From contig CALXXN010000006.1 of the NCBI GenBank assembly GCA_944392695.1, positions 1 through 64,000 of the forward strand: a stretch of 64,000 nt of DNA, written 5' to 3'. Positions 16,774 to 24,722 of the stretch are shown in pieces. The notes beneath the pieces were generated by a model, which had not been told where the DNA came from, ran no database searches, and saw only the letters and a program-made list of their open reading frames with translations. The stretch comes from an uncultured Spirochaetales bacterium (GTDB lineage: Bacteria > Spirochaetota > Spirochaetia > Sphaerochaetales > Sphaerochaetaceae). The translations under genes and the position numbers were made by a program. Within the stretch, counting starts at the first letter, position 1. Each line of letters opens with the position of its first letter.

Positions 16774-18944
16774 AGCGCCTCCTCCTGGCCTTGCCTGCCA
16801 TCCTGGCCTTGCTCATGCCACTTCATGCAAGTCAGGAGGATCCTGTTGTCGCCCTCGTGCTCTCAGGCGGCGGGGCGAGGGGCTTCGCCCATGTCCCCAT
16901 CATCGAGGAACTTGAGGAACGGGGAATCCGCCCTGATCTTGTCATCGGGGTCAGCATGGGAGGCCTTATAGGTGGCCTCTACGCCTCAGGTTACACTGTT
17001 GATGAGATTTATTCGTACATAAGGTCCGCAGACCTCATGGATACCGTCTTCCAGCCATCGCAAGAAGGGCAGCAGGAGATCGGGAAGGCCGTGAATCCTT
17101 GGTGGGACCGCTCATTCTCATTGGGCTTTTCTGATGAAGGGATAGGTGGATCCGGGTCCTTCCTTTCCGATCATGCGATCAACCACCTGCTGCATGATGC
17201 CTTCTGCCGTACAGAGGACATCGGTGACTTCGATGAGCTGCCAATCCCCTTCCGTACGCTGGGGACCGACTTCAGCACTGGTGGCCCCATTGTCTATTCA
17301 CATGGCAACCTCTATGAGGCCTTGCGTGCCACGATGTCCATGCCTGTCATCTTCCCACCCCTGGTCATGGATGACGGGACCTATGTCGTGGACGGCGGGG
17401 TGTGGGACAACCTCCCTGTGGACCTCGCCCGTGAGCTGGGTGCTGACATCGTGATCGCAGTCGATGTGAATGAGAGTACGATCGCGGCTGGCATGGGCCC
17501 TGGTGTCGACACGCTCTCTGGTGCCTTCCTCCAATACCTCCTCGTGATAGGCCAGAAAAGCATCATTGGCCAGTACCCGCTTTCAGATTACCTGCTCACA
17601 CCTGGCACCGGGGCTTCCTCTGTCATGGGCTACGATGATGTCGAAGGGATCTTCGCGGCCACAAGGGCCTGGATTGATGACAATGACGCGCTCTTCTACC
17701 AGGTCGAGGAGGCGCTATCGCCATACATGGATGATGGTCCCGTCACTCATTACACAGACATCCCTTATACCACGATAAAAGGCTTCAGCTTCGACGAGGA
17801 GACGGAACGCTTCGCATCCCACTTCGAATCCTTCAACGGCCTGGAGTGGGACGAGGAGGTGATCGCCCGTATCGACCACGACCTGGCAGTGGTCAAGGCC
17901 GTGACGAACCTTAAGTCGGTCGATTACAAGCTGGTCGATGGCATCGTCAAGGTGCGTGGCCATGAGGCGGAAGGGCTTTCAGGCTCTGTCCACCTGGGGC
18001 TGAGGGGTGGTGTCTTCACGACACTGGACCTCTCGGATGGGGCTTTCCGCTTCCAGCTGGATCCCGACTTCTCCCTCTCCTTCGACTTCTGGTTTGATGA
18101 TGTGAAGCTGACACCTGCGATGAAGCTTGGACAGGAGAACAGGCTCTCCTTAGAAGCTGGACGCATGTTCGGTTCCGGATGGGGGCTCTGGGCCAATGCC
18201 CATGGTGGCTTCGGAGGTTATTCAGCCTCCTCTGGCCGTGAGGCAGTGGACAGGCTTGTCACACGGGACTGGAACTTCGGCTTCGAGCTTGGCTCCTCCT
18301 TCCTCATTGGCCTGAGCCACCGTATCGACATCGTCTTCTCCTATGACTACTACCTCCTCGATGACATCGCAGGCAGTGATGTCTTTGGCATCCCTGGACA
18401 GCAGCTCTGGGACCAGAAGCACCATCACCTCCCCAGGCTCTTTCTTGGCTACCACTTCGACCTGACACGCTTGGAAGAGGTCCTGTGGGGAGCCTTGGAC
18501 TTCAGGGCAGGTGCCTCTGTCGGATGGGACGAAGGCTGGGGCTGGGACCTGTGGGCTGACCTGAGAAGTCATTACATGCTCTCCGGCGGGGCCTTGGAGG
18601 TCGACCTCTCGCTCTTCTCAAGCCGCATGCCTTACGAAATCCTCTCGTCATGGAGGATAGACCCCTTCGGTCAGGTCACACAGGACCTTGTCTTCTTCGA
18701 GCTTGGCTGGAGGCACTATTTCATCTCACCATCCAATGGCTTTTATGGCATGCTGGGCCTCTTCGTAGAGGGGCTTGGCAGGGACAGGCTGGGGCCTGTG
18801 GAGCCACCTGCCGCCCCTGTGCCATTCTCGACAATCGACGGGCTCGAAGGAGGCCTCAGCATAGCACTCGGCACGAGCTTCCTGAATGCGACGTTGCGCG
18901 TCTCCCTGACAGGCCGCATGTCGCTTGAGGTCTCTTTCGTTTGA
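16770..18944 (+). CDS. Patatin-like phospholipase fused to an outer-membrane barrel (type Vd autotransporter-like)
   Basis: A 724-residue exported protein. A signal peptide covers residues 1-21. The patatin lipase domain follows, with the oxyanion loop GGGARG (33-38), the nucleophile Ser62 in GVSMGG and the catalytic Asp208 in VVDGGVWDN. Around residues 335-405 is a POTRA-like segment, and the rest (to the end, S-L-E-V-S-F-V) alternates polar and aromatic residues like a 16-strand barrel. Size and order match PlpD/FplA, the type Vd secretion proteins, which display phospholipase A1 activity outside the cell. It starts by ATGA overlap with fmt, so it is expressed with the translation genes, an odd partner. 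Confidence 0.85.
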   Translation: MKRLLLALPAILALLMPLHASQEDPVVALVLSGGGARGFAHVPIIEELEERGIRPDLVIGVSMGGLIGGLYASGYTVDEIYSYIRSADLMDTVFQPSQEGQQEIGKAVNPWWDRSFSLGFSDEGIGGSGSFLSDHAINHLLHDAFCRTEDIGDFDELPIPFRTLGTDFSTGGPIVYSHGNLYEALRATMSMPVIFPPLVMDDGTYVVDGGVWDNLPVDLARELGADIVIAVDVNESTIAAGMGPGVDTLSGAFLQYLLVIGQKSIIGQYPLSDYLLTPGTGASSVMGYDDVEGIFAATRAWIDDNDALFYQVEEALSPYMDDGPVTHYTDIPYTTIKGFSFDEETERFASHFESFNGLEWDEEVIARIDHDLAVVKAVTNLKSVDYKLVDGIVKVRGHEAEGLSGSVHLGLRGGVFTTLDLSDGAFRFQLDPDFSLSFDFWFDDVKLTPAMKLGQENRLSLEAGRMFGSGWGLWANAHGGFGGYSASSGREAVDRLVTRDWNFGFELGSSFLIGLSHRIDIVFSYDYYLLDDIAGSDVFGIPGQQLWDQKHHHLPRLFLGYHFDLTRLEEVLWGALDFRAGASVGWDEGWGWDLWADLRSHYMLSGGALEVDLSLFSSRMPYEILSSWRIDPFGQVTQDLVFFELGWRHYFISPSNGFYGMLGLFVEGLGRDRLGPVEPPAAPVPFSTIDGLEGGLSIALGTSFLNATLRVSLTGRMSLEVSFV

Positions 18945-19897
18945 CCAGGCCTTGGAATGCGCTCTCCACTGTCTTGAAGGAGCGCTACGGTGGACCTGTC
19001 TACAGGGTGGCTGTGGATGCGGGGCTTTCCTGTCCTAACAGGCGTCCAGATGGATCGGGGGGCTGCGCCTTCTGCGATGGGTCCGGTGCCATTGCGACAC
19101 ATCTGAGGACTGGTGAGGACAGCGGTTCGACCTCAGCCTTGCTGCTTGGATCCTCCCCCTCCATTGAGGACCAGGTCCGCCGTGGCCTCTCATACATCAG
19201 GCGGCGCTACAAGACTGGTTTTGCCATGCTCCATTTCCAAGCCTGGAGCAATACGAACGCACCTGTGCCTGTCCTGGAAAAGATCTATGACAGGGCCCTC
19301 GCTCTTCATCCCTTCCTGGGTTTGATCGTCTCGACAAGGGCGGACCTTGTCGATGATGAGGTCGTCGGACTGCTTTCGTCTTACATCAGGCCTGGTTTCG
19401 AGGTCTGGGTCGAACTGGGCCTTGAGAGCGCATCTGACGCTGTACTGGCCCGGATGGGCCGTGGCCATGACAGCGCCATCTTCGCTCCAGCTGCCAGACG
19501 TCTGGCAGCCAATGGCATTCATGTGTGTGCCCATCTCTTGCTCATGCCTTCTTTCGAGGGCAGGGCAGGATGGCTCGCTGCATTGGACATGGTCAACAAC
19601 AACCCTGTCGAAGCGGTCAAGATCCATAACCTATGCCTGACAAGGGGGAGCCGGTTGTACGAGGAGGCCTTGGATTGTGGTTGCATCACTACAGCCTCTG
19701 TGCGGCGCCATGTGGAAGACATGGCCTGGCTGCTCGCCCATCTGGATCCCCATGTCATAGTAGAACGCCTGCTCGCCGAGTTCCCCTCCGCCAGGCTGGG
19801 CATGCCACGCCACTTCCCTGACAAGAGCCAGGTCCTGGACCGGATAGCCGGACATATGGTTGCAAAAGGCTGGGCCCAAGGCGCACTCAAGGTGTAA
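18941..19897 (+). CDS. Radical SAM protein, YhcC/TIGR01212-like
   Basis: A 318-residue radical SAM enzyme resembling the YhcC group. The cluster cysteines lie in LSCPNRRPDGSGGCAFC, the spaced C...CxxC pattern of this family; the end of the SAM barrel includes VWVELGLES and AVKIHNLCLTRGS. Family members have no firmly assigned reaction that I know of. It starts with TTG overlapping the preceding stop (TTGA) and is followed after 1 nt by the fumarase alpha gene. No Shine-Dalgarno is obvious, so translation is probably coupled. Confidence 0.82.
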   Translation: MTRPWNALSTVLKERYGGPVYRVAVDAGLSCPNRRPDGSGGCAFCDGSGAIATHLRTGEDSGSTSALLLGSSPSIEDQVRRGLSYIRRRYKTGFAMLHFQAWSNTNAPVPVLEKIYDRALALHPFLGLIVSTRADLVDDEVVGLLSSYIRPGFEVWVELGLESASDAVLARMGRGHDSAIFAPAARRLAANGIHVCAHLLLMPSFEGRAGWLAALDMVNNNPVEAVKIHNLCLTRGSRLYEEALDCGCITTASVRRHVEDMAWLLAHLDPHVIVERLLAEFPSARLGMPRHFPDKSQVLDRIAGHMVAKGWAQGALKV

Positions 19898-19898
19898 C

Positions 19899-20753
19899 AT
19901 GTCTTCCATGGACGCAGTTGAACGGATCAGCGAGGCCCTTGGAAGGGCGGTCAGGGGCTTGGAGCCTGATGTCGTGGAACGGATAAGGAGGGCCTTTGAT
20001 GAAGAAAGGTCCAAGGAAGGACGCATGGTCCTTTCCAGGATTCTGGAGAACATCGAAGTGGCGGGCAGGACAGGGCTGCCACTATGTCAGGATTGTGGCA
20101 TGTTCTGGTGTCTTGTCGAGGTCGGACGTTCCTGCAGGACCTCTCTTGGGGATATCGAGGCTGTCATAAACGCCGCCTGTGGAAGAGCCGTCGTCGACTA
20201 CTCATTCCGACGTAGCGTCGTCGAGGATCCCGTATTCACCAGGAAGAACACTGGAGACAACCTGCCTCCTGTCATCCATTGGGGCCTGGTCGATGGGGAG
20301 GATGTGACAATCTCCTTCCTCCTCAAGGGTTTTGGCAGTGAGAACTGCTCAGGGGTGCGCATGCTCCGTCCGACAGAGGGAGCGGATGGTGTCGTGGCCG
20401 CTGTCGTGGAGATGATGAAGGCGGCTGGTGGCAAGCCTTGTCCACCTGTCTTCCTCGGGGTCGGCATCGGGGGTACGATGGACAGGGCCGCCTTCCTCTC
20501 AAAGAAGGCCCTGCTGAGGCCTGTCAGACAGCACTCCCATGATGGAAAGCTTGCTTCTCTCGAGGAGAGGCTTCTAGAAGAGGTAAACAAGCTTGGAATA
20601 GGGCCGGGGGGACTTGGTGGGACTGTCAGCTGCCTGGCCTTGTCCATAGAGGCCGATGCCACTCATATCGCAGGGCTTCCTGTGGCGCTCAGCGTCAACT
20701 GCTGGGCTGACAGGAGGGCTGTCATACACTTCAAAGGGGGTGTGCTTTGCTGA
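19899..20753 (+). CDS. Class I fumarate hydratase, alpha subunit
   Basis: A 284-residue protein of the FumA N-terminal/TtdA type, which with the next gene forms a [4Fe-4S] hydro-lyase converting fumarate and malate (or tartrate or mesaconate in relatives). Visible motifs: GLPLCQDCGMFW (cluster cysteine region), FTRKNTGDNLPPVIH, LLKGFGSENCSG and VGIGGTMDRA. Start chosen at ATG 19899 after AAGGTG; an ATG at 19908 is possible. Split two-subunit form, oxygen-sensitive, typical of anaerobes. Substrate choice between fumarate and tartrate cannot be settled by eye. Confidence 0.87.
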   Translation: MSSMDAVERISEALGRAVRGLEPDVVERIRRAFDEERSKEGRMVLSRILENIEVAGRTGLPLCQDCGMFWCLVEVGRSCRTSLGDIEAVINAACGRAVVDYSFRRSVVEDPVFTRKNTGDNLPPVIHWGLVDGEDVTISFLLKGFGSENCSGVRMLRPTEGADGVVAAVVEMMKAAGGKPCPPVFLGVGIGGTMDRAAFLSKKALLRPVRQHSHDGKLASLEERLLEEVNKLGIGPGGLGGTVSCLALSIEADATHIAGLPVALSVNCWADRRAVIHFKGGVLC

Positions 20754-21277
20754 CTATCAAGCTGCCTTATGATGAAGAAGCGCTGCTTTCACTTGTGGCG
20801 AGTGAGGAGGTCCTCCTCTCTGGCCGCCTCCATGTAGGACGTGACCAGGTCCACAAGCGGCTTTACGATACCATCCAGGCGGGAGGAGGGCTTCCCTTCG
20901 ACTTCAATGGGGCGGGTATCTACTACATGGGGCCCAGCCCCGCACCTGAGGGCCTGCCCATAGGATCTGCAGGTCCTACGACCTCTGCCCGCATGGATCC
21001 CTACTCCCCCTGCCTGATGGAGCATGGATTGCGCCTGATGATAGGCAAGGGGCCCCGGAGCCAGGCTGTCATGGAAGCCATCAGACGTTGCAAGGCTGTA
21101 TATCTTCAAGCCTATGGTGGTTGTGGCGCGCTCTATGCGCAGTGTGTCAAATCGTGCAAGGTCATTGCTTATCCTGAGCTGGGACCAGAGGCCCTCCTTG
21201 AGCTGGAAGTCGTGGACATGCCCCTGTTCTGCATGATTGATGCCCATGGGGGGATCTACCAGCGGCCTTCCATTTGA
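20747..21277 (+). CDS. Class I fumarate hydratase, beta subunit
   Basis: A 176-residue FumA C-terminal/TtdB-type subunit that pairs with the preceding alpha subunit. Motifs: SGRLHVGRDQVHKRL, IYYMGPSPAP, GSAGPTTSARMDPY and a Cys-containing stretch Y-G-G-C-G-A-L. It starts with TTG inside the alpha subunit end (7-nt overlap). It closes the run that began at def; a new promoter follows for the lipoprotein gene. Confidence 0.88.
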   Translation: MLTIKLPYDEEALLSLVASEEVLLSGRLHVGRDQVHKRLYDTIQAGGGLPFDFNGAGIYYMGPSPAPEGLPIGSAGPTTSARMDPYSPCLMEHGLRLMIGKGPRSQAVMEAIRRCKAVYLQAYGGCGALYAQCVKSCKVIAYPELGPEALLELEVVDMPLFCMIDAHGGIYQRPSI

Positions 21278-21428
21278 ACCACCTGTTGAAGCGGCTGATT
21301 GGTTTCCTTAGGAACCAGATTGAGTTGTCAATTCTGGTTACAGGTCGCTCTGCTTAGAAGGTGGAGACTCCTGGAGATTAAGGTTGAAGAGGCGTCCTGT
21401 CCTGTGCGATCTTTCACATGGATCCTAT

Positions 21429-21457
21429 TTGACCCGTCATCCTCCCTGTCTTATATT
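21429..21457 (+). promoter_or_regulatory. Promoter of the FKBP lipoprotein gene
   Basis: TTGACC (21429-21434), 17 bp, TATATT (21452-21457): a near-consensus sigma-70 promoter. Only 7 nt separate the -10 from the ATG at 21465, so the transcript should begin at or beside the start codon. Confidence 0.7.
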
Positions 21458-21464
21458 TCAAGGC

Positions 21465-22208
21465 ATGACGAAGGCCCTTGTCCTTTTATCATGCCTGATG
21501 CTGGCTGTCTCCTGCGGAGGACAGGCGGGTGAGGCGTCGGCAGCTTCCACCAGGAGTATGGCTGCCTCATCTTCCAGTGATATCTCATCATTACCAGTCC
21601 CTGAGGACCTGGGTTCCCGTTTCGCCTATGTATATGGCTGGAGGATGGCGGAGGCGCTCTCACAGTCAGGTTTCTCTGGTGACATGTCTTATGTGGCCCG
21701 TGGTACGGCGGACTGGCTCAGCGGTGAGGCCCTCTTCAGTGAAGAAGAGATGAGCCAGATCACCGAGGACTTCCAGAGGGAGGCCTTCCAGAAGATCGAG
21801 GAGCGCTACAGGGCCTTGATGGAGGAGAACCTCAATGAGGCCGAGGCCTTCCTTGAAGGCAATGGAAGGCGTAGCGGGGTGGTCAGCCTCTCTGACAAGG
21901 TCCAGTACGAAGTCATTGTCCAGGGTACAGGGGAAGAGGCCTCAGCAGATGACACAGTCCTGGTCGACTACCAGCTTGCTATATTGGATGGTGATGTGAT
22001 CGAGTCGACAGAGGGCAGGGGGGCTTACCAAGTCGCACTCGCATCAACGGTGCCAGGTTTCCGTGATGTCGTCAGTGAGATGAGGGTCGGCAGCCGGGTG
22101 CGCGCCTGGATCCATCCAGATGAAGCCTATGGTGCCTATGGCAATGGCAACATAGGGCCAAACCAGCTGCTGATCTTCGACATCGAGCTACTGGACATCA
22201 TTGAATGA
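21465..22208 (+). CDS. FKBP-type peptidyl-prolyl isomerase lipoprotein
   Basis: A 247-residue exported lipoprotein. Signal peptide M-T-K-A-L-V-L-L-S-C-L-M with lipobox LAVSC. A low-complexity Ser/Ala linker is followed by an FkpA/Mip-like helical dimerisation domain (about residues 40-140), then an FKBP domain with VLVDYQLAILDGDVIEST, VPGFRDVVSEMRVGS and AYGAYGNGNIGPNQLLIFDIELL. It should act as a periplasmic folding catalyst. The frame is open upstream, but the lipobox and the promoter fix the start at 21465. Its end overlaps the convergent HAD gene by 11 nt. Confidence 0.9.
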   Translation: MTKALVLLSCLMLAVSCGGQAGEASAASTRSMAASSSSDISSLPVPEDLGSRFAYVYGWRMAEALSQSGFSGDMSYVARGTADWLSGEALFSEEEMSQITEDFQREAFQKIEERYRALMEENLNEAEAFLEGNGRRSGVVSLSDKVQYEVIVQGTGEEASADDTVLVDYQLAILDGDVIESTEGRGAYQVALASTVPGFRDVVSEMRVGSRVRAWIHPDEAYGAYGNGNIGPNQLLIFDIELLDIIE

Positions 22209-22881
22209 GGATGTCGAGGGCTTCCTTGTAACTTGAAGCTTCCATCACACCGTCCGGGGCCTTGCCAAGGTCTTTCCTGCCTGGGTGCAACCACAGCGCC
22301 TTGATGCCGCTGTCCAACGCTCCCTTGATGTCTGATGTGAGGCTGTCGCCAACGACGATGCACTCGTCCTTGGTCCTGCCACAAATCTCCAAGGCCCTGT
22401 CGAAGAAGGCTGTCTGTGGCTTTGGAGCCCCGACCTCCTCACTGATCACCAGGTGCTTGAAGAAACGGATCGTACCCGTCGATTCGAGACGCCCACGCTG
22501 CACAGAGGCGATGCCATTGGTCACGAGTACAAGTTCGAAATGAGCCTTCAGTTTTTCCAGGAAGTCCCAGGCGCCTTCAATCAGATGCCCCTCGCTTGCA
22601 AGGAAGTCGATATAGTCTTGGCTGAGCCTGGCTGGATCCTGGTCCAGCCCCTCCTTGTCGACAAAGAGGCGGAAGCGCCTCTCCTTCAAGGTGTTGTTGT
22701 CTATCAGGCCCTCTTCGAGTTCTGCCCAGCACTGCCTGTTGCATTCGAGGTAGGAGCCGATGAGCGTCCTTGGTATGCCGTATGTGTCGAAGAGCCTGTC
22801 CAAGGCCCTCTCCTCGCTCAATGGGAAGTCGAGGAAGGTCATGTCAGCATCGAGCATGACTGTCTTGATCTTGCTGTCCAT
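22198..22881 (-). CDS. HAD-superfamily nucleotidase (YjjG-like)
   Basis: A 227-residue cytoplasmic haloacid-dehalogenase-fold phosphatase. Motif I is LDADMTFLDF (DxDxT), motif II LVTNG, the conserved Lys is in GAPKP, and the metal Asp pair is in VVGDSLTSDIKGA. The long helical cap after motif I and overall length match YjjG/YfnB, pyrimidine 5'-nucleotidases; that assignment is by resemblance. Its ATG lies 6 nt after a -10-like box and no Shine-Dalgarno is visible, so it may be leaderless. Confidence 0.82.
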   Translation of the reverse strand: MDSKIKTVMLDADMTFLDFPLSEERALDRLFDTYGIPRTLIGSYLECNRQCWAELEEGLIDNNTLKERRFRLFVDKEGLDQDPARLSQDYIDFLASEGHLIEGAWDFLEKLKAHFELVLVTNGIASVQRGRLESTGTIRFFKHLVISEEVGAPKPQTAFFDRALEICGRTKDECIVVGDSLTSDIKGALDSGIKALWLHPGRKDLGKAPDGVMEASSYKEALDILIQ

Positions 22882-22887
22882 GGGCAG

Positions 22888-22917
22888 AGTCTAGGACCTC
22901 TGGCGTCCTTCATGCAA
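22888..22917 (-). promoter_or_regulatory. Promoter of the HAD phosphatase gene
   Basis: On the minus strand TTGCAT (22917-22912), 18 bp, TAGACT (22893-22888), then 6 nt to the start codon. A leaderless arrangement like that at def, moeA and two other genes here. Confidence 0.5.
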
Positions 22918-22963
22918 CGCCCCTTCTTGGCGCTGATAAGACACATTAACGCATTTTTTGTTG

Positions 22964-22993
22964 TTGTTGGCCACGCGTAGGACATGCTAAAAT
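22964..22993 (+). promoter_or_regulatory. Promoter of the HdeD-like gene
   Basis: TTGTTG (22964-22969), 18 bp, extended -10 TGcTAAAAT (hexamer 22988-22993). An 80-90 nt leader follows, ending in AAGGAGGG before the ATG. Confidence 0.5.
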
Positions 22994-23080
22994 GGATACA
23001 GGAACAAAAAGAGGTGGATGCGGCCGGGACAGGCCAAGGCAGGGAAGGAACTGCATCTTGATTCAAAAGGAGGGTGGAAC

Positions 23081-23671
23081 ATGCGAAGTCAATGGCAGTG
23101 GATCATCAGTGGCGTGCTCCTCTTGGTCGTCGGTATCTTCATACTTGTCAATCCACAGACCGTGCTCAGGGCGGCAGTAATAGCCTTTGGCATTTACATG
23201 GTGGTGGAGGCGCTGATGTCCCTCATCGTATCCTGGCGGATCAAAAGCCTGACCGGGATCTTCAGGGTTAATAGTGCCAGGTCCATCATAGGCCTCATCA
23301 TTGGAGTTTCCGCCACAGTTGCGGGTGTGGGCGCCTCTGATGGGCAGATCGCACGCTGGATTGTCTGGGGGCTGGCTGCCTGGTTCGCGGTCTCAGCATT
23401 GGTCAAGCTGGCTGAGTACCTCATGATCCGCCGGTCCGGCTACCATGTATCGGGCATTGTAGGCAACGTCCTGCTGTCCTTGGGGCTGTCGCTCCTGATG
23501 TTCCTCTTCCCTGGCCTGGTGAACACGGTTGTTGGTACTACGGTCGGTATCATCTTGATTGCCTTGGCCATATTCGTAGTCGTATGGGGTATGAAGATAA
23601 TCAGTGTGCAGAATGATGCCGCAGCAGCCCTTGACTTCGTAGAAGGGGAATGGGAGGAGAGGAAATCTTGA
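23081..23671 (+). CDS. HdeD-family (DUF308) membrane protein
   Basis: A 196-residue protein with about six transmembrane helices in the repeated pattern of the DUF308/HdeD family: the N-terminus W-I-I-S-G-V-L-L-L-V-V-G-I-F-I-L-V-N-P and the later V-V-W-G-M-K-I. E. coli HdeD is linked to acid resistance; the function of most family members is unknown. The ATG at 23081 follows AAGGAGGG at good distance. The stop codon is contained in the -35 box of the his promoter, so the two units abut tightly. Confidence 0.8.
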   Translation: MRSQWQWIISGVLLLVVGIFILVNPQTVLRAAVIAFGIYMVVEALMSLIVSWRIKSLTGIFRVNSARSIIGLIIGVSATVAGVGASDGQIARWIVWGLAAWFAVSALVKLAEYLMIRRSGYHVSGIVGNVLLSLGLSLLMFLFPGLVNTVVGTTVGIILIALAIFVVVWGMKIISVQNDAAAALDFVEGEWEERKS

Positions 23672-23697
23672 CCCTCCATGCCCAGTGGTCCTATCAT
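23668..23697 (+). promoter_or_regulatory. his operon promoter
   Basis: TTGACC (23668-23673), 18 bp, TATCAT (23692-23697). The -35 contains the stop codon of the preceding gene. The expected start near 23704 would give a leader of about 130 nt carrying a His-rich peptide and a terminator before hisG. Confidence 0.72.
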
Positions 23698-23716
23698 GGA
23701 CCTAGGAGTCAATGAT

Positions 23717-23755
23717 ATGAGTAAAGCCGCCCACCATCATCATGTGAAGCTTTGA
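23717..23755 (+). CDS. hisL: His-rich leader peptide of the his operon
   Basis: A 12-codon frame, MSKAAHHHHVKL and TGA, with four consecutive His codons (CAC CAT CAT CAT). It has its own ribosome binding site (TAGGAG at 23703-23708, 8 nt before the ATG), lies just after the his promoter, and is followed by an intrinsic terminator and then hisG. This is the layout of ribosome-mediated attenuation as in the enterobacterial his operon: scarcity of charged tRNA-His stalls the ribosome and prevents termination. The peptide is too short for standard gene callers. Confidence 0.85.
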   Translation: MSKAAHHHHVKL

Positions 23756-23786
23756 AGAGCTGGCATGGCAGGTGTGCGCAGTGAGG

Positions 23787-23815
23787 GTCCCCGTCAAGCC
23801 ACGGGGGCTTTTTTT
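23787..23815 (+). terminator. his leader intrinsic terminator (attenuator)
   Basis: An 8-bp stem (GTCCCCGT pairing with ACGGGGGC, one G-U pair), 6-nt loop, then seven T residues (23809-23815). It lies 31 nt past the leader peptide stop and 22 nt before the hisG start, so it should block hisG transcription unless disrupted. I could not find a convincing competing antiterminator stem by eye. Confidence 0.85.
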
Positions 23816-23837
23816 ATACACAAAGGAGGATGTGGAA

Positions 23838-24710
23838 ATGTCAGGAGAAGCCAGGATCCGGATCGCGGTCCAGAAGAGCGGGAGGCTGTCAGAGAAGAGC
23901 CTCGAACTGGTCAAGAGTTGCGGGATAGACTTCAATGTCGACCCAAGGGTGCTCATGTGTGGAGCTTCGAACTTCCCCTTGGACTTCCTCTTCGTACGTG
24001 ACGACGACATCCCGACCTATGTTGCTGATGGTGTCGCTGATATAGGCATAGTTGGACGCAACGAGCTTGATGAATCAGGCATCACGCTACCTGTCGTGCG
24101 CGACCTTGGCTTCGCAGGCTGCCGCCTGTCGATCGCTGTGAAGCGTGGTGATGATTATGATGGCCTGTCCTGGCTGGAGGGCAAGAGAATCGCCACATCC
24201 TATCCAAGGATCCTGGGCAGGGTGCTCAGTGAAGCTGGTGTCACGGCAGAACTTGTCAGGGTGTCGGGATCTGTGGAGATCACACCTTCGATTGGCATCG
24301 CTGACTGCATCTGCGATATCGTCAGCACTGGTACGACGCTGAGGATGAATGGCCTTGTCGAGGTCGAGGCCGTCTATAAGAGCACGGCTGTCATGGTCGC
24401 ACGTCCAGATCTTGAAGCTGATGTCGGACTTGAGGCTGTCCTCTCCCGCCTGTTGTTGCGCATGGACACTGTCAGTGCGGCACGTAAGAAGAAATACATC
24501 CTCTTCAACCTTCCTGCGGACAAGGTCGATGATGCCGCCAGGATAGTTGGCGGCATGAAGAGTCCGACTGTCACCCACCTCCTTGACGAGGGCTGGGTCT
24601 CTGTACAGTCGGTCGTCGCAGAGGACCGTTTCTGGTCTGTCTTTGAAGACCTGAAGGCGATTGGCGCCGAAGGCATACTCGTCATGCCGATTGAGAAGAT
24701 GTCACAGTAG
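23838..24710 (+). CDS. hisG: ATP phosphoribosyltransferase (long form)
   Basis: The first enzyme of histidine synthesis, joining ATP and PRPP. At 290 residues it is the long HisG type, with a C-terminal regulatory domain (from about residue 210, including the VMPIEKM end) that usually binds histidine, so no HisZ is needed. Motifs: RIAVQKSGRLS, ADIGIVGRNEL and GIADCICDIVSTGTTLR (the PRPP-binding region). The frame extends upstream through the attenuator, but AAGGAGG followed by ATG at 23838 marks the start. Confidence 0.94.
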   Translation: MSGEARIRIAVQKSGRLSEKSLELVKSCGIDFNVDPRVLMCGASNFPLDFLFVRDDDIPTYVADGVADIGIVGRNELDESGITLPVVRDLGFAGCRLSIAVKRGDDYDGLSWLEGKRIATSYPRILGRVLSEAGVTAELVRVSGSVEITPSIGIADCICDIVSTGTTLRMNGLVEVEAVYKSTAVMVARPDLEADVGLEAVLSRLLLRMDTVSAARKKKYILFNLPADKVDDAARIVGGMKSPTVTHLLDEGWVSVQSVVAEDRFWSVFEDLKAIGAEGILVMPIEKMSQ

Positions 24711-24722
24711 GAGGTGGCCTGC

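Noticed and set aside
22453-22980. A 175-codon plus-strand frame over the HAD phosphatase gene
   Set aside because: The minus strand has intact HAD motifs in order; the plus frame has none and runs into the next promoter.
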